DNA of 64,000 nt from positions 518,966-582,965 of the forward strand of contig JAVJOO010000004.1 in NCBI GenBank assembly GCA_040216735.1, in the 5' to 3' direction. The translations under genes were made by a program, and so were the position numbers. Below, in pieces: positions 46,977-56,454 of the stretch (its first letter is position 1; the number at the start of each line of letters is the position of its first letter). Source of the DNA: Alphaproteobacteria bacterium (GTDB taxonomy: Bacteria; Pseudomonadota; Alphaproteobacteria; SHVP01). Below the pieces are notes generated by a model. The model saw nothing but the letters and a program-made list of their open reading frames with translations, had not been told where the DNA came from and made no database searches.

Positions 46977-47050
46977 TTTTCGGGGGTCAAGATGTGGGTA
47001 TCCCTGCGCGTGGGGACGTTCGGCACCAAAGCGCAAGAAAGTAACGCCCT

Positions 47051-47668
47051 CTAGGGAACCGTGAGTTTGATTTTGGACTCTGTGCCGGTCAGAAGGCGTC
47101 GAAGGTTGCCGTGGTGGCGCAGCCATATCAAAACCGCCAAAGGGGTGCTTGCCACCGCTACCTCCGGCAATCCCATGTACCACGCAAAAAACGGGACGGC
47201 GGCCATCGCCACTAACGTGGCCAACGAGGAATAGCAGAGGGATATCGCGACCGCCAACCATGTCAGGCAGGCAAACAAACATACTAGCGGTGCAAGGCCG
47301 ATTAGTACCCCGAGCGCCGTCGCAAACCCTTTGCCGCCGCTGAATTTGAGCCAAACCGGGAACAAGTGGCCGAGGACCGCTCCCCAAGCAGCGATCACCG
47401 CAAGGTCCGGCCCAAACGATTGGCCGACGATGACGGCAATTAGTCCTTTTGCTGCGTCAAGAAGGAGTGTCGCAACGGCCAACCCTTTATGGCCTGTTCG
47501 TAAGACGTTGGTCGCACCGATGCTGCCGGAACCAATGTCGCGGACATCTCCGACGCCCGCGATCTTGGTCAACACCAGTCCGAAAGGAATGGAGCCCAAC
47601 AGATAGGCAAAGCCAAATGCGACAGCCAAATAGTGCAGCTCTTGGCTCCAACTGCCGAGATCACCCAT
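47051..47668 (-). CDS. plsY: Glycerol-3-phosphate acyltransferase PlsY
   Basis: Membrane enzyme acylating glycerol-3-phosphate with acyl-phosphate, the first step of phospholipid synthesis. The 205-residue protein has about five membrane segments and the three PlsY motifs: YLLGSIPFGLVLTK, the DIGSGSIGATNVLRTGHKG glycerol-phosphate site and FSGGKGFATALG. It stands between moeA and lexA, with 122 bases before it, on the same strand. Base composition is lower in GC than moeA beside it. Confidence 0.95.
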   Translation of the reverse strand: MGDLGSWSQELHYLAVAFGFAYLLGSIPFGLVLTKIAGVGDVRDIGSGSIGATNVLRTGHKGLAVATLLLDAAKGLIAVIVGQSFGPDLAVIAAWGAVLGHLFPVWLKFSGGKGFATALGVLIGLAPLVCLFACLTWLAVAISLCYSSLATLVAMAAVPFFAWYMGLPEVAVASTPLAVLIWLRHHGNLRRLLTGTESKIKLTVP

Positions 47669-47790
47669 TCGACCCTCCGTCGACCAACTCCGGATTAGGT
47701 GGCAAGCCTACAGACGGGCTGATGGTCCACCAACCTGCATTTTGTCCGCCGGAACTAACGCTGGATCGGTCGCCCACTTTGCGGCACAGC

Positions 47791-49020
47791 CTAAAGCCCC
47801 TGATCCGGTGCCTCGATGCGAACGATGGGGACCTGGGTGCCTTGCGTTGCGGCCGGGGCGCCGGGGGGGCGGATCACGAGGGCTTGGGCGGCGGCGAGGC
47901 GGGACAGCATGGAGGAGTCCTGCTTGCCGAAGGGGGTTGCGACCAGCGCGCCGCTGTCGTCGCGGGTGAGGGTGGCGCGCAGGTAGTCCTGGCGTTCGTC
48001 GTTCGCAGGGAGATCGCGGCCCAAGCGGGCGGTGTCGGTCTCCAGGTAATCGCCGCTGCGACCCAGCATCGTGTGGAGCGCGGCCGAGACGAAAACAAGG
48101 CCGCAGACCAGCGAGGACACCGGGTTGCCGGGCAGGCCCAGCATCGGTGTGTCGCCGATAGTGCCAAACATCAGCGGTTTGCCCGGCCGCATCGCGATGC
48201 GCCAAAAATCGACATCGAGCCCCTGTTCGCCCAAGACGCGTTGCACGAGGTCGTGGTCGCCGACCGAGGCGCCGCCCAGGGTGATGAGCATATCGGCACC
48301 GCGCGCGCCCTCGGCCATTGCGGTGAGCGATGCGCGGTTGTCCCGCGCGATACCGAGATCGACCGCTTCGCCACCGCGCGCTGCGATCAACGCCGCCAAC
48401 GCCAGCGCGTTGGACGAAACGATTTGGTTCGGACCGACGGGCTCGCCCGGGCGCACGATTTCATCGCCGGTGGCGAGCAGGGCGATGCGCGGTTTGCGCG
48501 TCACCATCAGCCACGGCACGTTCATGGCTGCCGCGAGGCCGATATCGCGGGCAGTAAGCAGGCGGCCTTTCTGGAGCCGCACATCGCCCACACTGAAGTC
48601 GAGGCCGGCGGGACGGATGAAGCGGCCTGCCGGAGCCCCTTCGTTGACCGTAACCGCGTCGCCCTCGCGGACGGTGTCTTCCTGGATGACGATGGCGTCC
48701 GCGCCCGCCGGGACCGGGGCGCCGGTGAAGATGCGAACGGCTTCGCCGGGACCAACGGCGCGGTCGAAAGAGGCCCCGGCAGGGACCTCGCCGATCACCG
48801 CGAGGGTCGCCGGCACGCGGGCGACATCCGCGGCGCGCACGGCATAGCCGTCCATCGCCGAGACCGCGGCGGGCGGTTGGGTCAACCGGGCGGCGACATC
48901 CTCGGCCAGGACGCGGCCATGGGCTTGCGCCAGGCCGACGCTTTCGGGCGGCAGGGGATGGAGGGCGCCGGTGATGCGACCGAGAGCATCGGCCACGGGC
49001 ATAAGCGGTGATTTAGGCAT
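47791..49020 (-). CDS. moeA: Molybdopterin molybdenumtransferase
   Basis: Inserts molybdate into adenylated molybdopterin. The 409-residue protein shows QPPAAVSAMDGYAVRAAD, the GAPVPAGADAIVIQEDT loop, TGDEIVRPGEPVGPNQIVSS, the MoCF segment TLGGASVGDHDLVQRVL and LPGNPVSSLVC. All MoeA domains are present. It follows moaC by 69 bases in the trpD-trpC-moaC-moeA order typical of alphaproteobacteria. Confidence 0.96.
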   Translation of the reverse strand: MPKSPLMPVADALGRITGALHPLPPESVGLAQAHGRVLAEDVAARLTQPPAAVSAMDGYAVRAADVARVPATLAVIGEVPAGASFDRAVGPGEAVRIFTGAPVPAGADAIVIQEDTVREGDAVTVNEGAPAGRFIRPAGLDFSVGDVRLQKGRLLTARDIGLAAAMNVPWLMVTRKPRIALLATGDEIVRPGEPVGPNQIVSSNALALAALIAARGGEAVDLGIARDNRASLTAMAEGARGADMLITLGGASVGDHDLVQRVLGEQGLDVDFWRIAMRPGKPLMFGTIGDTPMLGLPGNPVSSLVCGLVFVSAALHTMLGRSGDYLETDTARLGRDLPANDERQDYLRATLTRDDSGALVATPFGKQDSSMLSRLAAAQALVIRPPGAPAATQGTQVPIVRIEAPDQGL

Positions 49021-49089
49021 ACAGATCGGTGCTGTTGCAGAGCATCCCTCGCCGTCCGACGGGCGGAGGAGCGATGTTGGTTCGGTTCG

Positions 49090-49563
49090 TCACGCGGTGT
49101 AGGTGCCGGACTTACCGCCGGCCTTGTGCAGCAATTTCACCTCGGAGATAACCATGGCTCGGTCGACGGCCTTGCACATGTCGTAGACGGTCAGCGCCGC
49201 AACGCTTGCGGCCGTGAGCGCCTCCATTTCGACACCGGTGCGGCCACGGAGTTTGCAGGTCGCGGTGATGTCGACGGCGTTGCGGGTGGGGTCGCATACG
49301 AGATCGACCGTTACCGACGTCAGCGCCAAGGGATGGCACAACGGAATCAAGTCGGGGGTTTTCTTTGCGGCCATGATGCCGGCGAGGCGGGCGGTGCCGA
49401 GCACGTCTCCTTTCTTGGCCTTACCCTCCAGGATCAGCGCCAGGGTCGCGGGCTGCATGGTGACGGTGGCACCGGCGGTGGCGGTGCGGTCGGTCTCGTC
49501 CTTGCCCACGACATCGACCATATGCGCGTTGCCGGCGGCGTCGAAGTGGGTGAGCTTGCTCAT
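49090..49563 (-). CDS. moaC: Cyclic pyranopterin monophosphate synthase
   Basis: Works after MoaA to form cyclic pyranopterin monophosphate in molybdenum-cofactor synthesis. The 157-residue protein begins [20 protein letters not shown], has [17 protein letters not shown] with the catalytic region, and [20 protein letters not shown], then the C-terminal KSGTY. Located between trpC and moeA; moaA is not in this window. Confidence 0.97.
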   Translation of the reverse strand: MSKLTHFDAAGNAHMVDVVGKDETDRTATAGATVTMQPATLALILEGKAKKGDVLGTARLAGIMAAKKTPDLIPLCHPLALTSVTVDLVCDPTRNAVDITATCKLRGRTGVEMEALTAASVAALTVYDMCKAVDRAMVISEVKLLHKAGGKSGTYTA

Positions 49564-49618
49564 GCGTTTACGGCGCGCTCATCGCGAACGGTTAGGGATC
49601 GACCGCGCCCCGACATGC

Positions 49619-50428
49619 TTAGGCAACCTGCTTGGCCGGATCGGCCAGCAACGTCCGGGTAGCCTCGGCCACGTCGGGTTGGCGCATCAGGGATTCGCCG
49701 ACCAAGAAACACTGTGCGCCCGCGGCAGCCATCCGGGCGAGGTCGGCTGGGGTGTAGAGGCCGCTTTCGGAAACCAGCGTGGTGCCGGGCGGGACGCCGG
49801 CCGCGAGCGTTTCGGTTGTGCCGAGATCGACCTCGAGTTTAGTGAGATCGCGGTTGTTGACGCCGAGCAGACGCGATTTCAGTTTGAGCGCCCGAGATAG
49901 TTCGGCCGCGTTGTGCACCTCGACCAACACGTCCATGCCGAGATCAATGGCAAGCGCTTCGAGGTCGGCGGCCATGGCATCGTCGACGGCCGCCATGATG
50001 ACGAGGATGCAGTCGGCGCCAAGCGCGCGGGCCTCCAGGACCTGATAGGGCTCGAGCATGAAATCCTTGCGCAACACCGGCAGGGCGACGGCGGCGCGGG
50101 CGGCGACGAGATAGGCGTCGGCGCCTTGGAAGTACGGGACGTCGGTGAGAACCGATAGGCAAGCGGCCCCGCCGGCTTCGTAAGCGCGGGCCAAGGAGGG
50201 GGGATCGAAGTCGGCGCGGATCAGGCCCTTGGACGGCGAGGCTTTTTTGATTTCGGCGATCAGGCCATAGCGGCCCTGGGCAACGGCCCGGTCGAGCGCC
50301 GCCTTGAATCCCCGCGGCGGGGCCTGCGATGCGGCTCGGTCGCGGAGGGCGGATTCACTATGGACAGCCTTTTGCGCGGCGATGTGGCCACGTTTGTCGG
50401 CACAAATCCGGGTGAGCGCGTTGCTCAC
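49619..50428 (-). CDS. trpC: Indole-3-glycerol phosphate synthase
   Basis: Fourth step of tryptophan synthesis, forming indole-3-glycerol phosphate. The 269-residue monofunctional TIM barrel has [20 protein letters not shown] with the catalytic Lys, [41 protein letters not shown] and [12 protein letters not shown]. TrpF is not fused, unlike in enterobacteria. The GTG start overlaps the trpD stop by 4 bases. Confidence 0.97.
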   Translation of the reverse strand: MSNALTRICADKRGHIAAQKAVHSESALRDRAASQAPPRGFKAALDRAVAQGRYGLIAEIKKASPSKGLIRADFDPPSLARAYEAGGAACLSVLTDVPYFQGADAYLVAARAAVALPVLRKDFMLEPYQVLEARALGADCILVIMAAVDDAMAADLEALAIDLGMDVLVEVHNAAELSRALKLKSRLLGVNNRDLTKLEVDLGTTETLAAGVPPGTTLVSESGLYTPADLARMAAAGAQCFLVGESLMRQPDVAEATRTLLADPAKQVA

Positions 50429-51456
50429 ATCGGGGGCCTTTCGTTGGAAACCGCGATCAGTTGTTGGAGGACCTCGCGCGCCTTGCCGCTATCGATCGCG
50501 GCGGCCGCGAGGGCCACGCCCTCTTTCAGGTCCTTGGCCTTACCCGCAACGATCAGCGCGCCCGCGGCGTTCAACAGGACAATGTCGCGGTAAGGTCCGG
50601 GGTGGCCATCCAGGAGTGCGCCCAGGGCAAGTGCGTTGGTGGCGGGGTCGGCACCCTTGAGGTCGGCGATCGTGGCGCGCGGCAGGCCGGCGTCCTCGGG
50701 CGTGATTTCGAAGGTCTTGATCTGACCTTTGTCGAGCGCGGCAACCCAGGTCGGCCCCGTTGTGGTGATTTCATCCAGGCCGTCGTGGCCGTGCACGATC
50801 CAGGCGCGCTCGCTTCCGAGGTTGGCCAGCACCCGGGCCATCGGTTCGACCCATTCTTTGGCGAAGACGCCGGTCAGCTGACGTTTGACCCCGGCGGGAT
50901 TGGCTAGTGGCCCGAGCAAATTAAAGATGGTCCGTACGCCCATTTCGACGCGGGCCGGCCCAACGTGGCGCATCGCGCCGTGGTGACGCGGGGCCATCAT
51001 GAAACAGATGCCGGTCTCCCACAGTGCCTTCTTGACCAGCGCCATGTCGCAATCGACGTTGACGCCCAGTTCGGTCAGGACGTCCGCCGCGCCGGACTTG
51101 GACGACAGGGCGCGATTGCCGTGCTTGGCCACGGGCACGCCGTTGGCCGCAACGACAAAGGCGGAGGCGGTGGAGATGTTGTAGGTCCCGGCGGCGTCGC
51201 CGCCGGTACCGACCGTGTCGATTGCCCCAGCCGGAGCGTCGATCGTGAGCGCTTTGGCCCGCATCACCCGGACGCCGCCGGCAATTTCCGTGGTCGTTTC
51301 GCCGCGTAGGCGCAAGCCCATCAAGAAGGCGCCAATTTGCGCGGCGGTCGCTTCGCCGGACATCATCAGCTCGAACGCCGTCGCCGCTTCGGCCTCGGAA
51401 AGGGTGCCGCCGGCGGCCACCCGCGCGAGGATTTCCTTCATGGAAAATTCGGCCAT
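50425..51456 (-). CDS. trpD: Anthranilate phosphoribosyltransferase
   Basis: Second step of tryptophan synthesis, joining anthranilate and PRPP. The 343-residue protein has [18 protein letters not shown] (PRPP site), [19 protein letters not shown], and [19 protein letters not shown] followed by LGPLANPA. trpE/trpG, which precede it in many relatives, are not upstream; instead the gene is divergent from copA across 150 bases. Confidence 0.97.
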   Translation of the reverse strand: MAEFSMKEILARVAAGGTLSEAEAATAFELMMSGEATAAQIGAFLMGLRLRGETTTEIAGGVRVMRAKALTIDAPAGAIDTVGTGGDAAGTYNISTASAFVVAANGVPVAKHGNRALSSKSGAADVLTELGVNVDCDMALVKKALWETGICFMMAPRHHGAMRHVGPARVEMGVRTIFNLLGPLANPAGVKRQLTGVFAKEWVEPMARVLANLGSERAWIVHGHDGLDEITTTGPTWVAALDKGQIKTFEITPEDAGLPRATIADLKGADPATNALALGALLDGHPGPYRDIVLLNAAGALIVAGKAKDLKEGVALAAAAIDSGKAREVLQQLIAVSNERPPM

Positions 51457-51569
51457 ATCAATACCTTATCGGCGACACTTGATGTGGAAAACGGCGATGA
51501 TCGAGGCGAGCCGCAGCATAGTTTGAACTAAGCAGGGGAACACCGGCAACGTCAAGCCGAGCGCCGACC

Positions 51570-51600
51570 TTGACCTTACAGTAACTGGAAGCCCTATATC
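51570..51600 (+). promoter_or_regulatory. MerR/CueR-type promoter and operator of copA
   Basis: TTGACC (51570-51575) and TATATC (51595-51600) are separated by 19 bases, the stretched spacer typical of MerR-family promoters. The spacer holds the dyad CTTACAGTAACTGGAAG (51575-51591), palindromic except for one mismatched pair, as in CueR operators. The regulator is encoded directly after copA. Transcription would start close to 51607, the first copA ATG. Confidence 0.85.
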
Positions 51601-51606
51601 TGTCCC

Positions 51607-54081
51607 ATGAACATTTCTAACCGCGTCGCCCACGGTACCCCGATGGCGCAAGTCGCCGACACAACCGACATGGTCATCCTCCCGGTCGAGGGGATGACCT
51701 GCGCCAGCTGTGTGGCGCGGGTAGAAAAGGCCCTGCATCGTCTCCCGGGGGTGGCGAAGGTCAGCGTCAACCTCGCCGCCGAACGCGCCCAGATCGCCTA
51801 CGACCCGACGCAAACGAGCGCCCAAGAAATGGCCAAGGCCATCGGGCGCACTGGGTTCACCGTCCCCCACGAGGATTTCACGCTCGACGTTACCGGCATG
51901 ACCTGCGCGAGCTGCGTTGGCCGGATCGAGAAGGCCCTTGGCAAAGTGCCCGGTGTGGCCAGCGTCCAGGTCAACCTCGCGACCGAGCAAGCCGCCATCC
52001 GCGCACCCAAAGCGCTTATCGACCCGCAGGATCTAATCGGCGCGGTCACGCGGGCGGGCTATGGGGCCACCTTGCACGGGGAGGGGCCCGCGGTCGACGC
52101 AGACGAGGCGCGCGTCGCGGCACGCAAAGCGCGCTGGGAACTTTTGCACCTCGCGGGGGCCGCCGTCCTGACGGCGCCGATGATCGCCAACATGTTCGCG
52201 ATGTTGTCGGGCGGTCACGGATTCATCCCCGTGTGGCTACAATTCGCGCTGGCGACCCCGGTCCAGTTCTATTTCGGACGGCGCTTTTATGTAGCGGGGT
52301 TCAAAGCGTTGCGCGCGGGCAGCGGCAACATGGACCTGCTGGTCGCGCTAGGGACGTCGGCGGCTTATTTTTTCAGCCTGTTCCTGTGGTTCTATCCGTC
52401 GTTCAACCCCGGCGGCCACCTCCATTTCGAGGCCGCCGCAGCGATCATCACGTTCGTCCTGCTGGGGCGCTGGTTCGAAAGCCGCGCAAAACGCGGCACG
52501 ACGGCGGCGATCAGAGCCTTGATGAAACTGCGCCCCGACACCGCCCGAGTGATCCGCGACGGCGACGAAATTACCGTGCCGCTCGGCGACGTGGTGACGG
52601 GTGATGTGGCTGTGGTCCGCCCCGGGGAGCGCATTCCAGTCGACGGAACGGTCGAAGAGGGCCATAGCGATGTCGACGAATCGCTTATTACCGGAGAGAG
52701 CATGCCGGTCGCCAAGGCGGTCGGGGCCGCGGTCACCGGTGGCGCCATCAACGGCGCCGGCCTTTTGCGCATTCGCGTTACGGCGGTCGGCGGCAACACC
52801 ATGCTGGCCCGGATCATCAAGATGGTCGAAGGCGCGCAGGCCAGCAAAGCGCCGGTGCAACGCCTGGTCGATAAAGTCAGCGCGGTATTCGTGCCAATCG
52901 TCGTCGCCATCTCCCTGATCACGTTCGGAACGTGGTGGACGATCGACGGCGATTTCGCCAACGCCTTTGTCGCGGCGGTCTCGGTCCTCGTGGTGGCGTG
53001 CCCGTGCGCGCTCGGGCTGGCAACGCCGACCGCGATCATGGTGGGGACGGGTGCCGCGGCAAGGGCCGGCATCTTGATCAAGGACGCCGAAGCGCTGGAG
53101 CACGGTCACCGCATCGACACGGTCGTGCTCGACAAGACCGGCACCCTCACCGAGGGTCGCCCAGGGGTGAGCGACATCGCGGCGGCACCGGGCGAAAACG
53201 CGTCCGACGTGATCCGGCTCGCCGCGGCGTTGCAATTGGGGAGCGAGCATCCCTTGGCCCGCGCGGTGTTGGGCTATGCAAGCGAACACGGGATCGAGGC
53301 CAGGGATGCTCAGGATTTCCACAGCCTCACCGGACGCGGCGTAAGCGGCGCGGTCGAGGGCCGGACGCTCTATCTCGGCAGCCGCCGATTGATGCAGGAA
53401 CAGGGGGCCGACATTGAGCCGTTCGAAGACAGAGCCCAGGCCTTGGAGAACACTGGTCACACCGTGATGTGGCTTGCGACCGGGACGACAACCACACGCG
53501 TTCTCGGCATCATCGCGGCGGCCGACCGGATCAAACCGTCGGCCAAGGCGGCGGTAGAGAGGCTAAGAGAGATTGGTGTGCGTTCCGTGATGCTGACCGG
53601 CGACAACGAACGCACCGCCCATGCCGTCGCCCGGGAAATCGGAATCGACACGGTGATCGCCGGCGTTCTCCCCGACGACAAAGCCGCCGAGGTACGCAAG
53701 CTGCAGGACGACAAACGGGTGGTCGCGATGGTCGGCGACGGGATCAACGATGCGCCGGCACTGGCTGCCGCCGATATCGGCATCGCCATGGGCACTGGCA
53801 CGGACGTCGCGATGCATACCGCAGGCATAACCTTGATGCGCGGCGACCCGCTCTTGGTCGCCGATGCGATCCGCGCCTCGCGGGCGACCTACCGCAAGAT
53901 TTGGCAGAATCTATTCTGGGCGTTCATCTTTAATGTCGTGGCGATTCCCGCCGCGGCCGCCGGGTTCTTGACCCCGGCGTTGGCCGGTGGCGCCATGTCG
54001 ATGTCGAGCGTCAGCGTTGTGTCCAATGCCCTGTTGTTGCGCCGCTGGCGCGCCTGGGCATCGCAGAAGGAGCGAGCATGA
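51607..54081 (+). CDS. copA: Copper-exporting P1B-type ATPase
   Basis: Pumps Cu(I) out of the cytoplasm. The 824-residue protein has two N-terminal heavy-metal domains, each with GMTCASC (about residues 30-36 and 97-103), eight membrane helices, the ion-site CPC in VVACPCALGLATPTA near 460, the phosphorylation site DKTGTLTEG near 515, and MVGDGINDAPALAAADIGIA. An in-frame ATG at 51640 could also start the protein; 51607 would make the mRNA nearly leaderless. Overlaps cueR by 4 bases. Confidence 0.96.
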   Translation: MNISNRVAHGTPMAQVADTTDMVILPVEGMTCASCVARVEKALHRLPGVAKVSVNLAAERAQIAYDPTQTSAQEMAKAIGRTGFTVPHEDFTLDVTGMTCASCVGRIEKALGKVPGVASVQVNLATEQAAIRAPKALIDPQDLIGAVTRAGYGATLHGEGPAVDADEARVAARKARWELLHLAGAAVLTAPMIANMFAMLSGGHGFIPVWLQFALATPVQFYFGRRFYVAGFKALRAGSGNMDLLVALGTSAAYFFSLFLWFYPSFNPGGHLHFEAAAAIITFVLLGRWFESRAKRGTTAAIRALMKLRPDTARVIRDGDEITVPLGDVVTGDVAVVRPGERIPVDGTVEEGHSDVDESLITGESMPVAKAVGAAVTGGAINGAGLLRIRVTAVGGNTMLARIIKMVEGAQASKAPVQRLVDKVSAVFVPIVVAISLITFGTWWTIDGDFANAFVAAVSVLVVACPCALGLATPTAIMVGTGAAARAGILIKDAEALEHGHRIDTVVLDKTGTLTEGRPGVSDIAAAPGENASDVIRLAAALQLGSEHPLARAVLGYASEHGIEARDAQDFHSLTGRGVSGAVEGRTLYLGSRRLMQEQGADIEPFEDRAQALENTGHTVMWLATGTTTTRVLGIIAAADRIKPSAKAAVERLREIGVRSVMLTGDNERTAHAVAREIGIDTVIAGVLPDDKAAEVRKLQDDKRVVAMVGDGINDAPALAAADIGIAMGTGTDVAMHTAGITLMRGDPLLVADAIRASRATYRKIWQNLFWAFIFNVVAIPAAAAGFLTPALAGGAMSMSSVSVVSNALLLRRWRAWASQKERA

Positions 54082-54482
54082 ATATCGGGGAAGCCGCGAC
54101 GGAAACCGGCGTGACCGCGAAATCTATCCGCTATTACGAGAGTATCGACTTGATCCCGCCGGCCGAACGTTCCGAGTCCGGCTACCGGCAATACAGCGAC
54201 CGCGACATCCAAATCCTCCACTTCATCAAGCGCACGCGCGGACTGGGGTTTTCGGTGGCCGAGGTGGCGGAGCTGCTGTCGTTGTACCGGGACCGCAACC
54301 GGGCGAGCGCCGAGGTGAAGGGGATCGTTGAGGCGCGCCTGGGCGAAATCGATCGCAAAATCGCGGAACTCGACAGCATCCGCACGACGCTACGCACCCT
54401 CGCTGAACGGTGTCACGGCGACGACCGACCCGATTGCCCGATTCTCGACGACTTCGCGTCGCAAGAGCCGGACCGCTGGTGA
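54078..54482 (+). CDS. cueR: MerR-family copper-responsive regulator CueR/HmrR
   Basis: Copper-sensing transcription activator of 134 residues. The N-terminal MerR helix-turn-helix reads MNIGEAATETGVTAKSIRYY, followed by the wing, a long dimerisation helix, and the metal loop CHGDDRPDCPIL with the two cysteines placed as in CueR/HmrR. The ATGA start overlaps copA, so the sensor is made with the pump it controls; its target is likely the 19-base-spacer promoter at 51570-51600. Confidence 0.94.
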   Translation: MNIGEAATETGVTAKSIRYYESIDLIPPAERSESGYRQYSDRDIQILHFIKRTRGLGFSVAEVAELLSLYRDRNRASAEVKGIVEARLGEIDRKIAELDSIRTTLRTLAERCHGDDRPDCPILDDFASQEPDRW

Positions 54483-54543
54483 AATTTCAAGATTAGGTCT
54501 AGAGTTAAAGCGTTATGAGTCAGAGCGTTAGGCTGTAAACTCA

Positions 54544-55698
54544 ATGTTTGGTGGCAAGATAGGGCGATGGTTCACCGTTCGGCGCACGGTGACCTTGGTG
54601 ATCGCGTTGGCGGGGTTGGGCCTGTTGATCGGCGGTGCCGCCAGCACCATGGCGGGACGCGATCCGGACACCACCCCGGCTGCCGCGGCTGCACCGGAAA
54701 CACCGGAGACCAACGCGCGTGCGCCGCACGCCACAACCGACCACACCGACACAGCACCGCCCGCGAGTCCAGCGTCGCCGCGGCACGCGGCCCGCGCGGC
54801 CCCGGCGCCGCTCGCCACTTCCGAACCCGAACCGCGGATAGCGCTCGCCCCCGTGCCCGACCGAGACCGGCCCGCGCGGCGCCTGGCCGACGTTCTGGCG
54901 ACAACGCCCGCACCGCGGCGCCCAGTGCCGGAGGCAGGACCCGACAACGGAGAGGCCGCCTGGCAGCGTTTCGCTGCCGCGACGGCGCCAATCGACGGCC
55001 CCATGATTGCCATTGTCGTCGATGACTCCGGCCATGACATCGCGCGCACGCGCCGGCTCGCGGCCTTCAGCGACGGCGTCCTGACGTTGGCCTTTTTGCC
55101 CTACGTCGACAATTTGCCGGAGCAGACCGCCCTGGTCCGCGAGGCAGGACACGAACTCCTCTTGCACGTTCCGATGGAACCGCTCAATCCGGAACTGGAT
55201 ACGGGGCCGAATGTCCTCACCATCGATCTGCCGACAGCGGCGCTGGACGAGCGAATCGCGTGGAACCTGTCCCGGTTTACCGGATACGTCGGGATCAACA
55301 ACCATATGGGGAGTCGCTTTACGGCCGACCGCCCGGCGATGGCTCATTTCATGCAGACGGTGCACGACCGTGGGTTGCTGTTCCTCGACTCGAGAACCAC
55401 GACAGCAACCGTCGGTCAACAAACCGCCGACGCCGCCAATGTGCCCTACCTACGGCGCGACGTTTTCCTCGACAACGAACCCAGCGAAGCGCACGTCCTC
55501 GACCAATTACGGCTCACCGAGGATGTCGCGAAGCGCCAAGGGTACGCCATCGCCATTGGCCATCCCCATGCCTGGACCATTGCCGCATTGGAGCGTTGGT
55601 CGGTCGAAGCGCGCGCCCGCGGCTTTACCTTGGTGCCGCTGACCGCTGTTCTAAAGTACCGCCAGCAACGGCTGGCCCACCAAAACGCGCAACAATAG
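54544..55698 (+). CDS. Divergent polysaccharide deacetylase family protein (YibQ-like)
   Basis: Predicted periplasmic, membrane-anchored protein of 384 residues: a single N-terminal helix (about 13-38), an Ala/Pro-rich low-complexity linker to about 150, then a catalytic-type domain with IAIVVDDSGHDIARTRRLA, HVPMEPLN, GINNHMGSRFTAD and FLDSRTTTA. These are the marks of the divergent polysaccharide deacetylase (DUF610/YibQ) family, often found near envelope proteases. Function in the copper cluster is unclear. Starts 61 bases after cueR. Confidence 0.82.
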   Translation: MFGGKIGRWFTVRRTVTLVIALAGLGLLIGGAASTMAGRDPDTTPAAAAAPETPETNARAPHATTDHTDTAPPASPASPRHAARAAPAPLATSEPEPRIALAPVPDRDRPARRLADVLATTPAPRRPVPEAGPDNGEAAWQRFAAATAPIDGPMIAIVVDDSGHDIARTRRLAAFSDGVLTLAFLPYVDNLPEQTALVREAGHELLLHVPMEPLNPELDTGPNVLTIDLPTAALDERIAWNLSRFTGYVGINNHMGSRFTADRPAMAHFMQTVHDRGLLFLDSRTTTATVGQQTADAANVPYLRRDVFLDNEPSEAHVLDQLRLTEDVAKRQGYAIAIGHPHAWTIAALERWSVEARARGFTLVPLTAVLKYRQQRLAHQNAQQ

Positions 55699-55714
55699 GA
55701 ACGGGAGGTTCCCA

Positions 55715-55924
55715 ATGTCCGCTCAGATTTACATCGTCAAAGGCATGTCCTGCAGCGGATGCGTCTCGTCGGTGACCAAGGCTCTCAAGCTGGCGGATCC
55801 AAACGCCGAGGTTTCGGTCGAACTTGAAGGGGGCAAGGTGACTCTTCAGAGCGGCCTGAGCGACGATGCGATCCGGTTGGCAATTGAGGATGCGGGCTTC
55901 GACTTCGAGGGCCGTGGCGCTTGA
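55715..55924 (+). CDS. copZ: Heavy-metal-associated domain copper chaperone
   Basis: Single heavy-metal-associated (ferredoxin-like) domain of 69 residues, with the Cu(I)-binding GMSCSGC at 10-16 and the closing DDAIRLAIEDAGFDFEG. This is the size and shape of CopZ-type cytosolic copper chaperones, and copA lies three genes upstream. A GGGAGG site precedes the ATG by about six bases. It follows the deacetylase-like gene by 16 bases. Confidence 0.9.
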   Translation: MSAQIYIVKGMSCSGCVSSVTKALKLADPNAEVSVELEGGKVTLQSGLSDDAIRLAIEDAGFDFEGRGA

Positions 55925-55988
55925 TTGCACCGGCTCGGCGCCACCCCCAGCCGCATTTTACCGTCGACCGATACCGAGAAGCCCGCCC

Positions 55989-56450
55989 GTGAAATCATCA
56001 ATTCGAGTCGCCGCCGCTGTGATCGCCACCGCCGTCGCCGGCGTTGGTCTTTACACATTGGTCACGCCGCAGGAAGTACGCCTCGATGCGGACCCGACGA
56101 ACCTCGCTCAGGTCGCGGTCGGAGAGAAACTCTACGGGGCGCATTGTGCGTCGTGCCACGGCAGAGCCCTGGAGGGCGAGGAGAACTGGCGCCAGCAACG
56201 GGCGGACGGAAGCTTTCCCGCACCACCCCACGACGAGACCGGTCACACCTGGCACCATGCCGACGGTCAGTTGTTCGACATCACCAAACGCGGCGGGGCC
56301 GTTTACAACCCGCGCAGTGCCATGCCGGGATTTGGCGGCACCCTGGGCGACGATGAAATCTGGTCGATCCTGGCCTACATCAAGAGCCGCTGGCCCGAAC
56401 CCGTGCAGGCGCGCCAGCGGACCGTTACGCTTGCCGCCGACGAACGTTGA
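55989..56450 (+). CDS. c-type cytochrome (single heme)
   Basis: Predicted periplasmic class I cytochrome c of 153 residues. An uncleaved or cleaved N-terminal hydrophobic segment (AAAVIATAVAGVGLYTLV) is followed by the heme site CASCH near residue 55 and a distal Met in the SAMPGFGGTLGDDEIW segment, then a terminal helix AYIKSRWP. GTG 55989 is chosen because the export signal starts there; the frame is open upstream into copZ. Its position in the copper cluster suggests a periplasmic electron-transfer role linked to copper (inference). Confidence 0.85.
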   Translation: MKSSIRVAAAVIATAVAGVGLYTLVTPQEVRLDADPTNLAQVAVGEKLYGAHCASCHGRALEGEENWRQQRADGSFPAPPHDETGHTWHHADGQLFDITKRGGAVYNPRSAMPGFGGTLGDDEIWSILAYIKSRWPEPVQARQRTVTLAADER

Positions 56451-56454
56451 TTAA

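Noticed and set aside
46889..47029. 47-residue N-terminal extension of LexA
   Set aside because: It would place the SOS box inside coding sequence; known LexA proteins start at the MLTKKQ-type sequence (ATG 46888).
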